A stretch of DNA of 39,597 nt, taken from Clostridia bacterium. GTDB taxonomy: Bacteria > Bacillota > Clostridia > Christensenellales > Aristaeellaceae. Below, in pieces: positions 1 through 7,997 of the stretch. A program made the translations under genes and the position numbers. Under the pieces are notes generated by a model that ran no database searches, was not told where the DNA came from, and saw nothing but the letters and a program-made list of their open reading frames with translations. Every line of letters starts with the position of its first letter. The stretch's first letter is position 1. The stretch is taken from positions 1 through 39,597 of the forward strand of contig JAGBDE010000027.1 of the NCBI GenBank assembly GCA_017937655.1. Direction: 5' to 3'.

Positions 1-1
1 C

Positions 2-193
2 TACTTCCGTACCACCGACGTTACCGGCGACATCAAGCTTCCCGAAGGCGTGGAAATGGTTATGCCCGGCGATAACATCGACATGGAAATCAACCTGATC
101 ACCCCCATCGCTATCGAGCAGGGCCTCCGCTTCGCTATCCGTGAAGGCGGCCGCACCGTTGGCTCCGGCGTTGTTGCTACCGTGATCGAATAA
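2..193 (+). CDS. tuf: Elongation factor Tu, C-terminal end (5' truncated by window)
   Basis: The last 63 codons of EF-Tu, the GTPase that delivers aminoacyl-tRNA to the ribosome. The reading frame enters at base 2 and ends at TAA 191-193. It encodes the characteristic domain III tail: [11 protein letters not shown], then a VMPGDN motif, then [17 protein letters not shown] close to the C-terminus, all nearly invariant in bacterial EF-Tu. A strong hairpin terminator follows 33 bases after the stop, so this is the end of its operon. Nothing can be said about the N-terminal GTPase domain, which lies outside the window. Identification is secure because this tail is one of the most conserved protein segments known. 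Confidence 0.97.
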   Translation, partial: YFRTTDVTGDIKLPEGVEMVMPGDNIDMEINLITPIAIEQGLRFAIREGGRTVGSGVVATVIE

Positions 194-226
194 TTTCAGC
201 AGGGCCCCGGCCCAACTGAATCAAGC

Positions 227-261
227 AGAATAGCCTGACATCCGTCGGGCTATTCTTTTTT
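227..261 (+). terminator. Rho-independent terminator of tuf
   Basis: A 13-bp stem (227-239 paired with 244-256, one G-U pair) closes a 4-base loop and is followed by a run of T up to 261. It lies directly downstream of the tuf stop codon. Confidence 0.92.
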
Positions 262-270
262 CTTTGCCTA

Positions 271-299
271 TTGTATTTTTCCCATAATCAGGCTATGCT
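271..299 (+). promoter_or_regulatory. Probable promoter of the GNAT gene
   Basis: TTGTAT at 271-276 and TATGCT at 294-299 are separated by 17 bases. Each box matches the sigma-A consensus at 4 of 6 positions. The site sits just after the tuf terminator and about 28 bases before the GNAT start codon. Confidence 0.4.
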
Positions 300-326
300 T
301 TTCTCAGCCCCCGAAAGGAGAACCCC

Positions 327-755
327 ATGGAATACAGAATCGTCACCCGTGAAGATATCCCCGCCCTGGCCCAGGCCATGGGCCGCGCCTACTCCGAAGC
401 CCCCTGGAACGAAGCCTGGACGGAGGAAAAAGCCATCCGCCGGGTCACTTCCATCCTGGGCAATTACGAAGCCTTTGGCCTTGCCGCCCTGGAGGAAAAT
501 CAGGTCATCGGCGGTGCGCTGGGCTTTGTGGATCCCTACGCCGAGGAAGACTTCTTTTTCCTGTCGGAACTGTTTGTGGTGCCGGAATGGAAGCGCAAAG
601 GCGTGGGCAAGGCGCTGCTGAGCCAGCTGAATCGGCATTTGCGGGAAAAAGGCATTGCCGTGATGCAGCTCATCTCCATCCCGGACAACGAGGCCTTCTA
701 CCAGAAGGCCGGCCTGGACAAGGACTGCGTGTCCGTGCTGTTTAAGAGAGTATAA
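327..755 (+). CDS. GNAT family N-acetyltransferase
   Basis: A 142-residue single-domain acetyltransferase of the GNAT superfamily, expected to move an acetyl group from acetyl-CoA to an unidentified amine. The start ATG at 327 is preceded by AAAGGAG at 314-320. The core reads [20 protein letters not shown] around residues 80-100, which holds the beta-4 strand and the R/QxxGxG/A acetyl-CoA pyrophosphate loop (RKGVGK). The later segment [11 protein letters not shown] is the usual beta-5/alpha-4 element. Length is typical of the family. It lies between the tuf terminator and an AT-rich polysaccharide gene, with its own likely promoter, so it is probably monocistronic. Substrate cannot be inferred from the sequence. 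Confidence 0.85.
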   Translation: MEYRIVTREDIPALAQAMGRAYSEAPWNEAWTEEKAIRRVTSILGNYEAFGLAALEENQVIGGALGFVDPYAEEDFFFLSELFVVPEWKRKGVGKALLSQLNRHLREKGIAVMQLISIPDNEAFYQKAGLDKDCVSVLFKRV

Positions 756-796
756 GCTTGCCATCCACAAAAAGGACCGAATCTCTTCTTCCTTCA

Positions 797-825
797 TTGT
801 ATCCGCCTTGCAAATATGGTAGAAT
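797..825 (+). promoter_or_regulatory. Probable promoter of the Wzy-like gene
   Basis: TTGTAT at 797-802 and TAGAAT at 820-825 with a 17-base spacer (4/6 and 5/6 consensus matches). It lies about 70 bases upstream of the ATG at 898. Confidence 0.5.
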
Positions 826-897
826 TAATTGCCTATATTCTCTGCCGCTTCATTTGGAACGAGAATAAACACCATCTATGTGCAAAGGAATGATTAT

Positions 898-2253
898 ATG
901 AGTTCAAAAACGAAAGTCAAACTTTCCGCCTGGTCTTTGTATTTATGTAATGCATCCATGTTTCTATACATACTATGGCTTTTTCTTCCAGTCTTGCAGA
1001 ACCTCACCGGATTACTGGGTGGTCTCATAACAATTGCTTTGTTCGCCGTAGGAATTTTGCTGGATATAGACTATTTACGCACCAAAGGCATTGAACTGTT
1101 TCTTAGAATATGCGCGATTATTCTTCTGCCGGTTTGTGCTTTTTTCTTTTTGCACCGGGGAAATAACTTTCTTGCCTTTTTCTTTCAACATGCCATGTTT
1201 TGGTATCCAGCGGCTTTTTGTGCTTATGCACGGCAGAAAAACGATTCTCGCATAACAAGAGGGCTTCTTTATGCGTTGCTTTTTTCTGTTTTACTCACCT
1301 CATCTACCACCATCTTCTGGGCCATTTACTGTCGTGTCCATAACCTTGATAACTATTCCCGAATAATCAGCATGGGCTGGATCCCCGAAGAAACGGCGGA
1401 CTATATCATGCGGCGCAACATCGGCGGATACGATCTATCCTATGCTCTTGGGCTATCGTTGCCTCTGATCTGCGCACTGATACACAGGGAAAAAGGATGG
1501 CTGCGCTGGGCGTTCGTATCTGCTCTCCTTCTTCTTTTCCTGACATTGATCGCTACGGATTATCCCTATGCTATGCTGCTTGCGCTGATCACGCTGTTCG
1601 TGGTACTTGCAGCGTGGATGTTCCGCTTTATTTTCGGCCTGTTTCATTGCAAGCTTTCTTTGGGGATTTCCCTGCTCTGCACATTGCCATTACTTCTTCT
1701 TTTCTTTCTCTTCCGAATGCAACTCATTGATTTTGGAGCGTGGCTTTTTAGTGCCCTGCATCTTGAAAACATAGCAGATTCCTTTGTGGAAATGCGATTG
1801 GTATTCACCGGGCAATCCTCCCTAATCTATCAATCCGATTCCCGGCTTATATTCTTTGGCTATGCCTGGGACAGTTTCCTTGCTTCGCCATTGATTGGTA
1901 CGCTGGGACGGGTCAACTCTGTTGGCGTTACCAACACCCTGGCAGAACATTATGCGGCTTTAGGATTAAGCGGCCACAGCGATGTGATGGATATATTGGC
2001 AAGCATGGGTATTTTGGGTATAATCGTAATTTTGCTCCTGATTTATACTGCATGTCGCGGCGCCTTTCAGGGAATCCGAAAAAGCCCTTCCTTCCCCTAC
2101 ATAATCCTCATGTTTTGCACTCTGTTTTGCATGTGTCTTGGCGCCACAATGGTATATTCCCGGGAGATTATGCTGATGCTTTGTATTGGTACACTGCTAT
2201 TGATGCAGCATGAACAAAAGCACATGACGCCTGTGACCAATCCAACAAAATGA
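898..2253 (+). CDS. Wzy/O-antigen-ligase-like polysaccharide polymerase membrane protein
   Basis: A 451-residue polytopic membrane protein with roughly ten or more hydrophobic segments, probably polymerising or ligating surface-glycan repeat units on the outer face of the membrane. I chose ATG 898 because AAAGGAA precedes it by seven bases; an upstream TTG at 829 in the same frame has no ribosome binding site. The family signal is the large extracytoplasmic loop followed by NTLAEHYAALGLSGHSDVMD and a hydrophobic LASMGILGIIVILLL segment, the arrangement typical of the Wzy/WaaL fold. Base composition is clearly AT-richer than the surrounding genes, which suggests horizontal acquisition. It is followed by a remnant junction rather than an intact partner, although a sugar transferase lies about 700 bases downstream on the same strand. 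Confidence 0.75.
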   Translation: MSSKTKVKLSAWSLYLCNASMFLYILWLFLPVLQNLTGLLGGLITIALFAVGILLDIDYLRTKGIELFLRICAIILLPVCAFFFLHRGNNFLAFFFQHAMFWYPAAFCAYARQKNDSRITRGLLYALLFSVLLTSSTTIFWAIYCRVHNLDNYSRIISMGWIPEETADYIMRRNIGGYDLSYALGLSLPLICALIHREKGWLRWAFVSALLLLFLTLIATDYPYAMLLALITLFVVLAAWMFRFIFGLFHCKLSLGISLLCTLPLLLLFFLFRMQLIDFGAWLFSALHLENIADSFVEMRLVFTGQSSLIYQSDSRLIFFGYAWDSFLASPLIGTLGRVNSVGVTNTLAEHYAALGLSGHSDVMDILASMGILGIIVILLLIYTACRGAFQGIRKSPSFPYIILMFCTLFCMCLGATMVYSREIMLMLCIGTLLLMQHEQKHMTPVTNPTK

Positions 2254-2557
2254 AAGAGTGTTTTGTTCTCACCAACAAAATTCGGCATTTCACCAAACCA
2301 TCAGTCGCCATATATCTGAAAGGAAGAAACCTGACTACTCCGGCATATGCGTTAATCTCAGAAAAACCATACTCCTTATCAAAAACCAAATCCATTACTC
2401 TATAAAAACCCTCCCTATGATGGTTCACCATCCAAAGGGTTCAAATCATGGATTTGTCTATGATTTACGATATACCCACATTCAACGACTTGCATCAGAG
2501 ATGTTGCAGAATATGATACCCCTACACTCTGCTTTTGATCATCAGGATGATTTGCAT
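2254..2557. other. AT-rich stretch without a recognisable gene
   Basis: About 300 bases between the Wzy-like gene and the trpB relic. Composition is AT-rich like the upstream gene. Short open frames exist on both strands (for example minus strand from 2431, and plus strand from 2449 for 22 codons), but none has a convincing ribosome binding site or a protein family I recognise. It looks like decayed accessory DNA at a recombination junction. Confidence 0.5.
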
Positions 2558-2774
2558 GTTTTTCAGGAAGTGCTCACCCAGGCTGTACTTCTCCACCACG
2601 AAGGCCAGATCCTTGCCGCCGCGGCCGGAAAGAGTGACCAGAATAGAGCCAGTATTGTGCTCCTTAACGTAGCGCATGGCGTAGACCAGAGGATGAGAGC
2701 TTTTCGCAGCGGGAATGATGCCCTCCAGGCGGCACAGCAGATAAAAAGCTTGCATGGCCCCCTCGCCGGACAAA
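2558..2774 (-). pseudogene. trpB 3'-end relic (about 70 codons)
   Basis: A minus-strand fragment matching the last about 70 codons of the complete trpB at 4236-5477. By hand alignment I count about 32 mismatches in 209 bases, roughly 85% identity. The frame is still open and reads [13 protein letters not shown], then [15 protein letters not shown], then FVVEKY, exactly as in the full gene. The match starts at a GTCCG shared by both copies and runs to the final codons, where the stop codon of the real gene is CAA here. It has no start, active-site lysine or phosphate-binding loop, so it cannot be functional. Its divergence argues for an old duplication or a tail brought in from a related strain rather than a recent copy. 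Confidence 0.85.
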
Positions 2775-2948
2775 AAGTGCCGGTTCGTCTATCGGCCCGA
2801 AATGCAGAACAACACGTTCTCCTTCCTGTTCTCCATGGAGAAAGCCAAGCGGGACTTTGGCTACAAGCCCGCCCACGCCGATTTCCGGGTCATGATGGAG
2901 GATACAAGAAAGACCTTGACACAAAACGATATCAGGAGCTGTTTCACT
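2775..2948 (+). pseudogene. C-terminal remnant of an NAD-dependent sugar epimerase/dehydratase
   Basis: About 55 codons on the plus strand, in frame with the downstream sugar transferase. They read FVYRPEMQNNTFSFLFS, then KAKRDFGYKP, then a DFR-MMEDTRK segment. These are the terminal motifs of extended short-chain dehydrogenase/reductase nucleotide-sugar epimerases, where a KAKRDFGY-P stretch precedes a short basic tail. The Rossmann fold, cofactor motif and catalytic YxxxK are all absent because the upstream side is cut off exactly at the trpB relic. The remnant suggests the sugar transferase once sat downstream of an epimerase gene. Family assignment rests on motif memory only. Confidence 0.6.
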
Positions 2949-3596
2949 ATGTCTGAACGAATGAAGCCCTCGGGCAGCCTCGTCTTCCGGTTTGTCAAGC
3001 GCGCCTTTGACATCGTTCTTTCCTTGATCCTGCTGATCCCCGTGGGACTGGTCATCGGCATTTCTGCCATTTTCATCAAGGCGGAAGACGGCGGCCCCGT
3101 GTTCTACATAGCGCCTCGCACTGGCCTGTTCGGCAAGCCCTTCCGCATGTTCAAACTTCGCTCCATGAAAGTGAACGCCCCCGACATCCGCCTGGCCGAC
3201 GGCTCCACCTACAACAGCGACGATGACCCCCGGCTGACCCGCTTCGGCCGCTTTGCCCGCAAGACCAGCATCGACGAGCTGCCCCAGGTCATCAACATCT
3301 TAAAGGGCGACATGTCCTTCATCGGCCCCCGGCCCGATACCCCTATGTATCTGGACAAATACACCGACGAGGAGCGCATCATCCTCAACGTGCGGCCGGG
3401 CCTCACCGGCTACAACCAGGCCCTGAACCGCAACGCCGTCCTCACCAAGGAAAAACTCCGCAACGATATCATCTACGTCCAGAACCTGTCCCTCTGGTTT
3501 GACTTCAAGATCCTCTTCATGACCATCGGCACCGTCCTGGGCCGCAAGAACGTGAACCGGGCGGAAAGTGACGCTGAGAAGGTGGACGTGGAGTGA
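2949..3596 (+). CDS. Bacterial sugar transferase (initiating undecaprenyl-phosphate glycosyl-1-phosphate transferase)
   Basis: A 215-residue membrane-bound enzyme that transfers a sugar phosphate from a nucleotide sugar to undecaprenyl phosphate, the first step in building a surface polysaccharide repeat. It starts at ATG 2949, with AGGAG ten bases upstream; the frame is open further 5' only because it runs into the epimerase remnant. A KRAFDIV amphipathic entry leads to one hydrophobic segment (about residues 20-42). Family motifs follow in order: GPVFYIAPRTG, FRMFKLRSM, the acidic NSDDDPRLTRFGRFARK block, SIDELPQVINILKGDMSFIGPRP, and RPGLTGYNQ. Length fits the short PglC/WcaJ-catalytic-domain type. 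Partner glycosyltransferases are not adjacent. GC content is much higher than in the Wzy-like gene, so the two probably have different origins. Confidence 0.93.
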   Translation: MSERMKPSGSLVFRFVKRAFDIVLSLILLIPVGLVIGISAIFIKAEDGGPVFYIAPRTGLFGKPFRMFKLRSMKVNAPDIRLADGSTYNSDDDPRLTRFGRFARKTSIDELPQVINILKGDMSFIGPRPDTPMYLDKYTDEERIILNVRPGLTGYNQALNRNAVLTKEKLRNDIIYVQNLSLWFDFKILFMTIGTVLGRKNVNRAESDAEKVDVE

Positions 3597-3600
3597 CGGC

Positions 3601-3645
3601 TTGGGGCGCTGCCCCAAACCCCGGGCAGGAGGCAGTGCCTCCTGC
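3601..3645. repeat. GC-rich double-hairpin intergenic repeat
   Basis: Two adjacent palindromes fill the gap after the sugar transferase. TTGGGGC pairs with GCCCCAA near 3601-3617, and GCAGGAGGC pairs with GCCTCCTGC near 3625-3645 with a 3-base loop. No T-run follows directly. The string resembles the GC-rich hairpin after serS (18811-18837), suggesting a dispersed intergenic repeat family. Confidence 0.5.
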
Positions 3646-3678
3646 ACCTCCGCATTTTTCAAATAGCTGAGGCATATA

Positions 3679-4173
3679 ATGAAACTTCTGACTGAAAATC
3701 TGTGTCTGAGGACTGTAACGAGCGACGACATCGACGAGATTGCCCGCATGTGGAATTTCTTTCAGGGCGGCGTGTCCCTTGAGGAGGCCCACGGAGCGCT
3801 TGCGTATATGACGAAAAACCATGCCCGCAACGAAAAAGGCCCCTTCTACCACCTGTGTCTGGCTGTGTGCAAAAAGGATACTCCGCAGCAGATATGGGGC
3901 TGGTGCGGTCTTGACGGCAAAGAGCATCCCGAAAGGCCGGAGGTATTTGTGCTTTTGCATGAATCCATCCGCGGCAAGGGTTACGGCACGCAATGCGTAC
4001 AGGCGTTGCTTGCATATGCCTTTGAGGCCGCAGGCCTGAACAGCGTTCATGGCGGCTGTGACAAGCAGAACCTTGCCTCCGCCAAAATGATGATCAAAGC
4101 CGGCATGCGTCATTACAGCAACGCCGAAAACGGCGACCCGCTCTTTATCGCCGTTGCTGCCCCGGAAAAATAA
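3679..4173 (+). CDS. GNAT family N-acetyltransferase (RimJ/RimL-like)
   Basis: A 164-residue acetyltransferase of the Acetyltransf_3/RimL type. It opens with LLTENLCLRTVTSDDIDEI, the usual first strand and helix of that subgroup, and carries VFVLLHESIRGKGYGTQCVQ around residues 92-111. That segment contains the RGKGYG acetyl-CoA binding loop. The ending, with NLASAKMMIKAGMRH, matches the N-x-A-S-x-x-x-x-x-K-x-G-F/M motif of the family. The ribosome binding site is weak (GAGG a few bases upstream). It converges on trpB, and the two share a bidirectional terminator. Substrate is unknown; family members acetylate ribosomal proteins, peptides or small amines. Confidence 0.85.
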   Translation: MKLLTENLCLRTVTSDDIDEIARMWNFFQGGVSLEEAHGALAYMTKNHARNEKGPFYHLCLAVCKKDTPQQIWGWCGLDGKEHPERPEVFVLLHESIRGKGYGTQCVQALLAYAFEAAGLNSVHGGCDKQNLASAKMMIKAGMRHYSNAENGDPLFIAVAAPEK

Positions 4174-4184
4174 CCCCCGCGCAT

Positions 4185-4222
4185 AAAAACCCCCGCTTCG
4201 AGATTTCGAAGCGGGGATTTTT
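4185..4222. terminator. Bidirectional terminator between GNAT and trpB
   Basis: CCCCGCTTCG at 4191-4200 pairs with CGAAGCGGGG at 4207-4216. It is flanked by an A-run on the left and a T-run on the right, so it can serve both convergent genes. Confidence 0.9.
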
Positions 4223-4235
4223 GATATGTGGACTT

Positions 4236-5477
4236 TTACAGATTCTTCAGGAACTGCTCGCCCAGGCCGTATTTTTCCACCACGAAGTCCAGGTCTTTGT
4301 CGCCGCGGCCGGACAGGGTGACCAGGATGGAGCCGGTGTTATGCTCCTTGGCGTAGCGCATGGCGTAGGCCAGAGCGTGAGAGCTTTCCACGGCGGGGAT
4401 GATGCCCTCCAGGCGGCACAGCAGGTAGAAGGCTTCCATGGCCTCTTCGTCGGACACGGTGACGTAGTTGATGCGGCCGGCGTCACGCAGGAAGGCGTGC
4501 TCGGGGCCGGTGGCGGGGTAGTCCAGACCGCTGGCGATGGAGTACACCGGCAGAGGCTCGCCCTTTTCGTCCTGGAGCAGGTAGCTCTCGAAGCCGTGGA
4601 GGATGCCCTTGGTGCCATAAGCCATGGTGGCGGCATGGTCGCCGATTCCGCTGCCCCGGCCCAGAGGCTCAACGCCGTAGATCTCCACGGGCGCATCCAG
4701 GAAGGGCACGAAGGTGCCGATGGAGTTGGAGCCGCCGCCCACGCAGGCAGTGACGGCGTCGGGCAGGATGCCGGTCATTTCCACAAACTGCTCCCGGGCT
4801 TCCTGACCCACGATCATCTGGAAATCGCGGACCATCTTGGGGAAGGGATGGGGGCCCACAGCGGAGCCGATGCAGTAGATGGCGTCCTTGTATTCCTTCA
4901 TGTAGCCCTCGAAAGCGGCGTCAACGGCTTCCTTCAGGGTTTTCAGGCCGTGGGTGACGGGGATGACGTTGGCGCCCAGCAGCTTCATGCGGGTCACGTT
5001 GGGGGCCTGCTTGGCGATGTCCACCTCGCCCATGTACACATCGCACTCCATGCCAAAGTAGGCGGCGGCAGTGGCGATGGCCACGCCGTGCTGGCCTGCG
5101 CCGGTCTCAGCAATCAGCTTTTTCTTGCCCATGTACTTGGCCAGAAGGCCCTCGCCCATGCAGTGGTTCAGCTTGTGAGCGCCGGTGTGGTTCAGGTCTT
5201 CCCGCTTGAGGTAGATCTGGCACTTGCCCAGCTTGTTGGACAGGCGCTCGCAGTGGTACACGGGAGTGGGTCGGCCCTGGAACTCCCGGCGGATGCGGCG
5301 CAGCTCGCTGATGAACTGTGCGCTGTGGCAGATGGTTTCGTAAGCGTCGTCAATCTCCTTGAAAGCGGGCATCAGTTCCGGGGGCAGGTACTGTCCGCCG
5401 AATTCGCCGAAGCGGCCGTCGGCAGAGGGATACTGCTTGAGGTAGCTGTCAAAGTCGCGGTAGGTCATCTTCTTCAT
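4236..5477 (-). CDS. trpB: Tryptophan synthase beta chain
   Basis: A 413-residue PLP enzyme that condenses indole with L-serine to give L-tryptophan. It starts at ATG (complement of 5475-5477). Visible motifs: [19 protein letters not shown] at the N-terminus, [14 protein letters not shown] with the PLP Schiff-base lysine at about K102, [11 protein letters not shown] with the catalytic glutamate at about E124, [10 protein letters not shown] for the PLP phosphate, and [11 protein letters not shown]. Length and motifs fit the TrpB1 class that normally pairs with TrpA. However, no trpA or other trp gene is adjacent, and the gene is monocistronic between a T-box leader and a terminator. It may work with a TrpA encoded elsewhere or salvage free indole, which is plausible in a gut community. 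The last 70 codons recur as a relic at 2558-2774. Confidence 0.96.
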   Translation of the reverse strand: MKKMTYRDFDSYLKQYPSADGRFGEFGGQYLPPELMPAFKEIDDAYETICHSAQFISELRRIRREFQGRPTPVYHCERLSNKLGKCQIYLKREDLNHTGAHKLNHCMGEGLLAKYMGKKKLIAETGAGQHGVAIATAAAYFGMECDVYMGEVDIAKQAPNVTRMKLLGANVIPVTHGLKTLKEAVDAAFEGYMKEYKDAIYCIGSAVGPHPFPKMVRDFQMIVGQEAREQFVEMTGILPDAVTACVGGGSNSIGTFVPFLDAPVEIYGVEPLGRGSGIGDHAATMAYGTKGILHGFESYLLQDEKGEPLPVYSIASGLDYPATGPEHAFLRDAGRINYVTVSDEEAMEAFYLLCRLEGIIPAVESSHALAYAMRYAKEHNTGSILVTLSGRGDKDLDFVVEKYGLGEQFLKNL

Positions 5478-5534
5478 TGTGGTTCACCAATTCGCAGTGT
5501 TGGCTGCGTCCTTTCTTCATTATTCAAGCGGCCG

Positions 5535-5812
5535 ATAAACAAAAACCCCCGCCGTGACCATGCACGACAAGGGCGAATCTTTCTTTCGCGGTGCCACCTT
5601 GCTTTCCCGTTTGACCGGGCTTCGTAGGAATGCCAACACATTCCCGGCGCTTTAACGGGCGCTCCCGTTGCGGAATACTCGGCCAAAAAACCTTTCCCCG
5701 CACCCTCGATGGTCCATTTACCGCACCGTTTCCTGCGAAGTTCCCAGCATCCTTCGCTCTCTGGGAGGTCGTAAGCGGCTTGATCTCCATCTCATCGGTT
5801 TCGTTGATGGGA
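5535..5812 (-). promoter_or_regulatory. T-box leader with tryptophan (UGG) specifier controlling trpB
   Basis: The transcript reads downward from about 5812. It contains an AGAGAG/GCTGGGAA stem I pattern (about 5766-5742) and a specifier-loop candidate UGG followed by ACC (complement of 5714-5716). The T-box core AAGGTGGCACCGCG follows (complement of about 5587-5600). A terminator stem comes last, CCCTTGTCGTG pairing with CACGGCGGGGG with several G-U pairs, ending in five U near 5541-5545. Uncharged tRNA-Trp should pair with the specifier and the T-box bulge to favour antitermination, so trpB would rise when Trp-tRNA is uncharged. The T-box core is unmistakable; the specifier assignment is by position and agrees with the gene controlled. 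Confidence 0.92.
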
Positions 5813-5814
5813 AA

Positions 5815-5844
5815 ATTATAGCACCCTGCCCGCCGGGTTGTCAA
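5815..5844 (-). promoter_or_regulatory. Promoter of the trpB T-box transcript
   Basis: Perfect TTGACA (complement of 5839-5844) and perfect TATAAT (complement of 5815-5820), with an 18-base spacer, directly upstream of the T-box leader. Confidence 0.9.
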
Positions 5845-5895
5845 CGGGCGGAATTGTTCTTCTTTGGTTTGCTCTGTTCCGGCCGGGGGCGGATG

Positions 5896-5904
5896 TGCTA
5901 TAAT
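5896..5904 (+). promoter_or_regulatory. Extended -10 promoter of the esterase gene
   Basis: TGCTATAAT at 5896-5904 is a full extended -10 element; the -35 region is poor. It lies 33 bases upstream of the esterase start and diverges from the trpB promoter. Confidence 0.65.
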
Positions 5905-5937
5905 ACAGAAAAATGTTACCTCAAGGAGGGACAGATC

Positions 5938-6729
5938 ATGACGTTCAACGATTTTCACTTCCGCAGCGACGTTCTGGGCCTGCAGGTAACGGCCTGGGTT
6001 CTCCTTCCCGACGCCAATGTGATGGCCCAGCAGGGTGGAAAGCCTCTGCCCACGCTGTATCTGCTCCACGGTCTCAGCGACGACCACACCATGTGGATGC
6101 GCAACACCCGCATTGAGCAGTATGCCAATCAGTACCGCATGGCGGTGGTGATGCCCGCGGTGGCCCGTTCCTTCTACACGGACATGGCAAGCGGCGCGGG
6201 GAAATATTTCACCTTTGTGTCCGAGGAGCTTCCCCGGGTGATGGAAACCTACTTCCCCCTGAGCAAGAACCGGGAGGATCGGTTTGCGGCGGGCCTGTCC
6301 ATGGGCGGCTACGGCGCCATGAAGCTGGGCCTGCGCCTGCCCCACCGCTACGGAGCCATCGCCAGCCTGTCCGGCGCGGTGGAGATGGAGCGGGATTATC
6401 ATCGGCCCCGGGGCGGCGGCGAAAACGAGTTCTGGCATGAGCTCAACGGCATTTTCGGCAGCGAGGAGCAGCTCCTGGCCGGGGACAACAACCTGACCCT
6501 TGTGGCCGACAAACTGGCCGCCAAGGACGCGCCCCGCATCTACGTGGCCTGCGGCGACAAGGACTTCCTGTTTGACTACAACCAGCATTTTGTAAAGACC
6601 TTCGGCGAGAAATTCTCCATCCACTACGAGGTCACCCCCGGCGCGGCCCACACCTGGGACTACTGGGACAGCCAGATCCAGAAAGTGCTTCAGTGGCTTG
6701 AGGTTCCCAAGGCGGAGCGGGGCTGGTAA
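5938..6729 (+). CDS. Alpha/beta-hydrolase esterase (esterase D / tributyrin esterase-like)
   Basis: A 263-residue cytosolic serine hydrolase of the esterase D (PF00756) type, related to S-formylglutathione hydrolase and tributyrin esterase. ATG 5938 follows AAGGAGGG by seven bases. PTLYLLHGLSDDHTMWMR gives the oxyanion-hole HG region and the family lid signature. AAGLSMGGYGAMKLGL holds the GxSxG nucleophile elbow (serine near residue 122). An aspartate in the ACGDKDFLFDYN segment and the histidine of GAAHTWDYWD complete a plausible catalytic triad. No signal peptide is visible. The natural substrate is likely a short-chain or carbohydrate ester. The SH3b gene follows 92 bases later on the same strand and could be read through. 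Confidence 0.9.
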   Translation: MTFNDFHFRSDVLGLQVTAWVLLPDANVMAQQGGKPLPTLYLLHGLSDDHTMWMRNTRIEQYANQYRMAVVMPAVARSFYTDMASGAGKYFTFVSEELPRVMETYFPLSKNREDRFAAGLSMGGYGAMKLGLRLPHRYGAIASLSGAVEMERDYHRPRGGGENEFWHELNGIFGSEEQLLAGDNNLTLVADKLAAKDAPRIYVACGDKDFLFDYNQHFVKTFGEKFSIHYEVTPGAAHTWDYWDSQIQKVLQWLEVPKAERGW

Positions 6730-6821
6730 CAAATGAAAAATTTTTCTTCCCATCCGGGATGAAAACCATTTTCCGGCGCGTTTACATAGCAAAGGAACAA
6801 TCTACCAAGGAGGACGAGCCC

Positions 6822-7997
6822 ATGAAGATCTCCCTGAAAAAAATGCTGACCGCCCTGGCGGTGGCGCTCCTGCTGACCCTGCTGGCAGGCACTGCGCTGG
6901 CAGCCAGCTTCGGCGTGGTTTCCGGCACCAACAATCTCAACCTGCGTTCTCAGGGAAGCTCGTCCAGCCGCTGGCTGGGGTCCTATTCCCGGGGCACCTG
7001 GGTGGAGATCACCGGCAGCCAGAACAATTTCTACCGGGTCATCACCCCGGACGGAAAAACCGGCTACATGAGCAAGAACTTCATCGACGATTCCGGCGAA
7101 GACTGGTACGGGGACAGGATCGGCGTGGTGAACAACCACAACGGCGGCGCGTTCCTCAACTTCCGCCAGCAGCCCAGCTACAGCGCCAAGGTGCTGGGCA
7201 TCTTCTACAACGGCGTCCCCCTCAAAATTCTGGGCGATTACGAGGGCTGGTACCTGGTGGAGATCAACGGCCAGGCGGGCTATGTGCGCCAGGAGTTTGT
7301 AAGCGTGATTAACATGGCCGGCTCCAGCAGCGTGGCCACCATCAAGACCCCCAACAACACCGCCCTGAACCTGCGCCAGGGCCCGGGCATGAACTACCCG
7401 GTGCTGCGCCAGTTCTACGGCGACCAGTACGTCATGGTGCTGGCGGAAGGCAACGGCTGGTGGCGGGTGGCTGTCACCGACGGCTACAACCGCTCCGTGG
7501 GCTTCATGGACAGCTCTTTTTTGGTCAAGGGCCTGAACGGCTCCAAGGATATCTCCGCCAGCAACGGCACCGGCGCTGTGGCGGACAGCTACGCCGTGGT
7601 GAATAACCCCAAGCCCACCCAGACCCTGAACCTGCGCCAGCATGCGTCCACCGCATCCGTGGCCCTGACCCAGCTCACCAACGGCACCCGCCTGTGGGTG
7701 GAGGAGCAGGGCAGCGAATGGTGCCGCGTCACCGTGCAGCAGACCGGCCAGAGCGGCTACGTCATGACCCGGTACATCAGCCTGCACAACCTGCCCAGGA
7801 CCCCCACCCGGAAGGTGGTGCACCCTGCGGGCAGCTTCGTCAACCTACGCCAGAGCCCGGACATGAACTACGGCCAGGTACTGGTGCGGGTACCTTCCGG
7901 CAAGAAGGTGACCATCCTCACCCCCGGCCTGGACTGGTGCAAGGTCAGCTACGGCGGCACTACCGGCTACATGATGTCCTGCTTCCTGCAGCAGTGA
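6822..7997 (+). CDS. Exported protein with five bacterial SH3 (SH3b) repeats
   Basis: A 391-residue secreted protein consisting of a signal peptide and five SH3b repeats, with no catalytic domain. ATG 6822 is preceded by AAGGAGGACGAGCCC. Residues 1-26 are a basic N-terminus plus a hydrophobic core ending ALAA. Repeat starts are marked by NLNLRSQ, FLNFRQQ, ALNLRQG, TLNLRQH and FVNLRQS at intervals of about 75 residues. Each ends in a GY-M/V turn such as GYMSKNF or GYVMTRY. SH3b repeats commonly bind peptidoglycan peptides, so a cell-wall-binding role is likely. It overlaps by 38 bases the convergent gene ending at 7960. Confidence 0.9.
   Translation: MKISLKKMLTALAVALLLTLLAGTALAASFGVVSGTNNLNLRSQGSSSSRWLGSYSRGTWVEITGSQNNFYRVITPDGKTGYMSKNFIDDSGEDWYGDRIGVVNNHNGGAFLNFRQQPSYSAKVLGIFYNGVPLKILGDYEGWYLVEINGQAGYVRQEFVSVINMAGSSSVATIKTPNNTALNLRQGPGMNYPVLRQFYGDQYVMVLAEGNGWWRVAVTDGYNRSVGFMDSSFLVKGLNGSKDISASNGTGAVADSYAVVNNPKPTQTLNLRQHASTASVALTQLTNGTRLWVEEQGSEWCRVTVQQTGQSGYVMTRYISLHNLPRTPTRKVVHPAGSFVNLRQSPDMNYGQVLVRVPSGKKVTILTPGLDWCKVSYGGTTGYMMSCFLQQ

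Noticed and set aside
2168..2431. An 87-codon minus-strand frame overlapping the end of the Wzy-like gene
   Set aside because: It has no ribosome binding site I trust and no recognised family, and it overlaps a better supported gene; treated as decayed AT-rich DNA.
4221..5627. A 468-codon plus-strand frame opposite trpB
   Set aside because: Antisense shadow of trpB that also runs through the trpB T-box leader and terminator.
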